The position numbers and the translations under genes are program-made. The notes under the pieces are model-generated. The model saw only the letters and a list, made by a program, of their open reading frames with translations, made no database searches and had not been told where the DNA came from. 64,000 bases of DNA. Origin: Mycteria americana (lineage: Eukaryota; Chordata; Aves; Ciconiiformes; Ciconiidae). Below, piece by piece: positions 62,523 to 64,000 of this stretch (positions within the stretch are counted from its first letter, which is position 1; each line of letters begins with the position of its first letter). The stretch lies in NCBI RefSeq assembly GCF_035582795.1, contig NC_134365.1, positions 35,072,135 to 35,136,134 on the forward strand. The letters run 5' to 3'.

Positions 62523-64000
62523 TGTTCAAGTTTTCTTTCTTTGGACATTTTCCCCTTCAAGAATTAGCTTTTAATTTCTTCAAACTGGCCTGTACCTGCA
62601 ATGATTTTAAGTGACCTGGAGAAGGTCTGATAAAGGAACTAGACTGAGGAGGTTGTCTAGTTTATTTTGAGGGCTGTTTGATAAACTTTGTTTTATGAAG
62701 TAACTCTTCTCTGCAAGAGAGAATATAATTTTACAGATTAGGTATATTAAGCTGATTTCTACATTCCTTTTTCATTGTAGTTGTCTACGACTCTCAAGTA
62801 GCAGAAAGCAGAAGCTGCTTGGAAGATGCTGTTGGACTTTGAATTATCTGTGTCTGAGGAAGGAAGCTGGTTAGAAACTAGCGTTTTAGATGTTTTTGCA
62901 GGAGGATAGGTAAGGATAGGTAAGATTTGAGGTGTGTGTCACTACTGATGATGTGCATGATGATGTGCCACAATAATAGAAGCTGGGTTTAGTTTTAAGT
63001 TCCTCCTAGTGCCGGTGGTTGATGGCCCTGGAGGTTGGACTGTTGCTTCGGAGTAGCTGAATGAACCATTAATTCAACTGTCTCTGATAAAGAGTATGCT
63101 CAATATTTGTGCTGAGTATTTTACTGATACGTACCCGTGTGAATTAGATTTTTTTCTTACAGAAATCCCCATTGACTGTTTACAGCTATCTCAAATTTAT
63201 TCAAAAACTTTTCCTGATAATTTCTAGGAATTCTTTTTGATCTCGGGGTCCTTTCCAACTGTTCAATTTTTTACGTATTTAGTTAAAATTAACTTCTTAC
63301 TCTGATCAGTTCTGTCATCATTTCACGTATTGGCATGTTCATGATGGGTGAATGCAAAAGGGAGCATGAAAACACCCAAACAAATTCAAATTTTAATTTG
63401 AGTGAATACTTTTTGAAGGTTTGGCCTGGTGCTATTCAAAATGCAGTGCTTCTGAATCAGAAGCGATAAACTCACAAGAGAGAGTGCTGGAAATAATCCA
63501 TGGACATCCTGTTCTTATTAGACGTGGGCTAAAACATTCCGACAGATTTCAAACCTGCTGAAATATGATTCATTAAAATTTTTGATGTTGACTCCAGCGT
63601 TACTGAGAGCACATCTTCCTTATCTCTTTAAGGGTGACAATGAAAAAGGGAGAAGACAGAAGTATATATGGTGAAAAAGCAGGGTGAGAAAAGAAGCAGA
63701 GAGCTGACTGTGTGAAAAAGAAAGAGACACCCTGGGAAAGCAGCAGAGAAAAAGGAAAGAAAAAAAATCCCATTTTTTTGTAAGTATGTCTCTTTAGGAC
63801 TGAGACTGTGCCAAACCTTGGACTTGGAGGCTGTTCTGTCCTTAATACATTGCACATGATTGTCTGTAGCTAGAAAAACATTTTTTGTGGTTTTTAAAAA
63901 ATTGAATTATCCTTATATGAAATAAAACAAACTATGAGTTTAAATGACAGAGTAAAAAGAGACCAAATTCATTTTGCAAGCCCTCAGAGAGTTTGGAAGT

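Larger units (their letters stand above)
56136..64000. other. Intergenic, no gene recognised
   Basis: AT-rich DNA with short unsupported frames. Noted inside: an inverted repeat at 57539-57614, a duplicated 22-mer at 61966-62014 and AT-rich tandem words at 62439-62522. The frames at 58.5-59.3 kb and 63.6-63.9 kb show no recognisable domain. Confidence 0.5.

Overview
The window is vertebrate nuclear DNA, most likely from a bird. It contains one full multi-exon gene with GT-AG introns, CpG islands, very few interspersed repeats, and a CR1 LINE copy ending in the ATTCTGTGA-type terminus typical of CR1. A crocodilian or turtle origin is not formally excluded, because CR1 elements occur there too. 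The low repeat content and compact introns favour a bird.

The only protein-coding gene I can support is SLC38A2 (SNAT2, the sodium-coupled neutral amino acid transporter of system A), on the minus strand. I traced 15 coding exons by hand, from the ATG at 40148 to the stop at 27706. Exon lengths sum to 1506 nt with continuous phase, giving 501 residues plus stop. A 70-nt 5' UTR piece sits in exon 2, and a probable non-coding exon 1 ends at a CAG|GTACGG donor at 40881. The 3' UTR runs about 3.3 kb to four overlapping AATAAA hexamers at 24435-24453. A CR1 element (23876-24376, opposite strand) lies just beyond the polyadenylation signals.

Layout: 1-1.4 kb, nothing recognised. 1.4-2.6 kb, a CpG island that may be the promoter of the next gene downstream, probably SLC38A1 by synteny. 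2.6-23.9 kb, AT-rich intergenic DNA with microsatellites, a small GC-rich island with a YY1-like motif at 14.5 kb, and no convincing genes. 23.9-24.4 kb, CR1. 24.4-41 kb, SLC38A2. 39.9-43.1 kb, a large CpG island covering the SLC38A2 promoter. 43.3-64 kb, intergenic, with a GC-rich segment carrying a 53-bp tandem repeat at 51 kb, a polypyrimidine tract at 54.1 kb, an old antisense CR1-family fragment at 55.4-56.1 kb and several small duplications.

The most interesting regulatory signal is a set of C/EBP-ATF composite (amino-acid response) motifs. TGATGCAAC with a CCAAT box lies in SLC38A2 intron 1, where mammalian SLC38A2 has its ATF4-responsive AARE. Exact TGATGCAAT copies occur in the left CpG island (2095-2103), at 16193-16201, and twice in a duplicated 22-mer at 61966-62014. 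I found no new gene system, CRISPR array, tRNA or rRNA gene.
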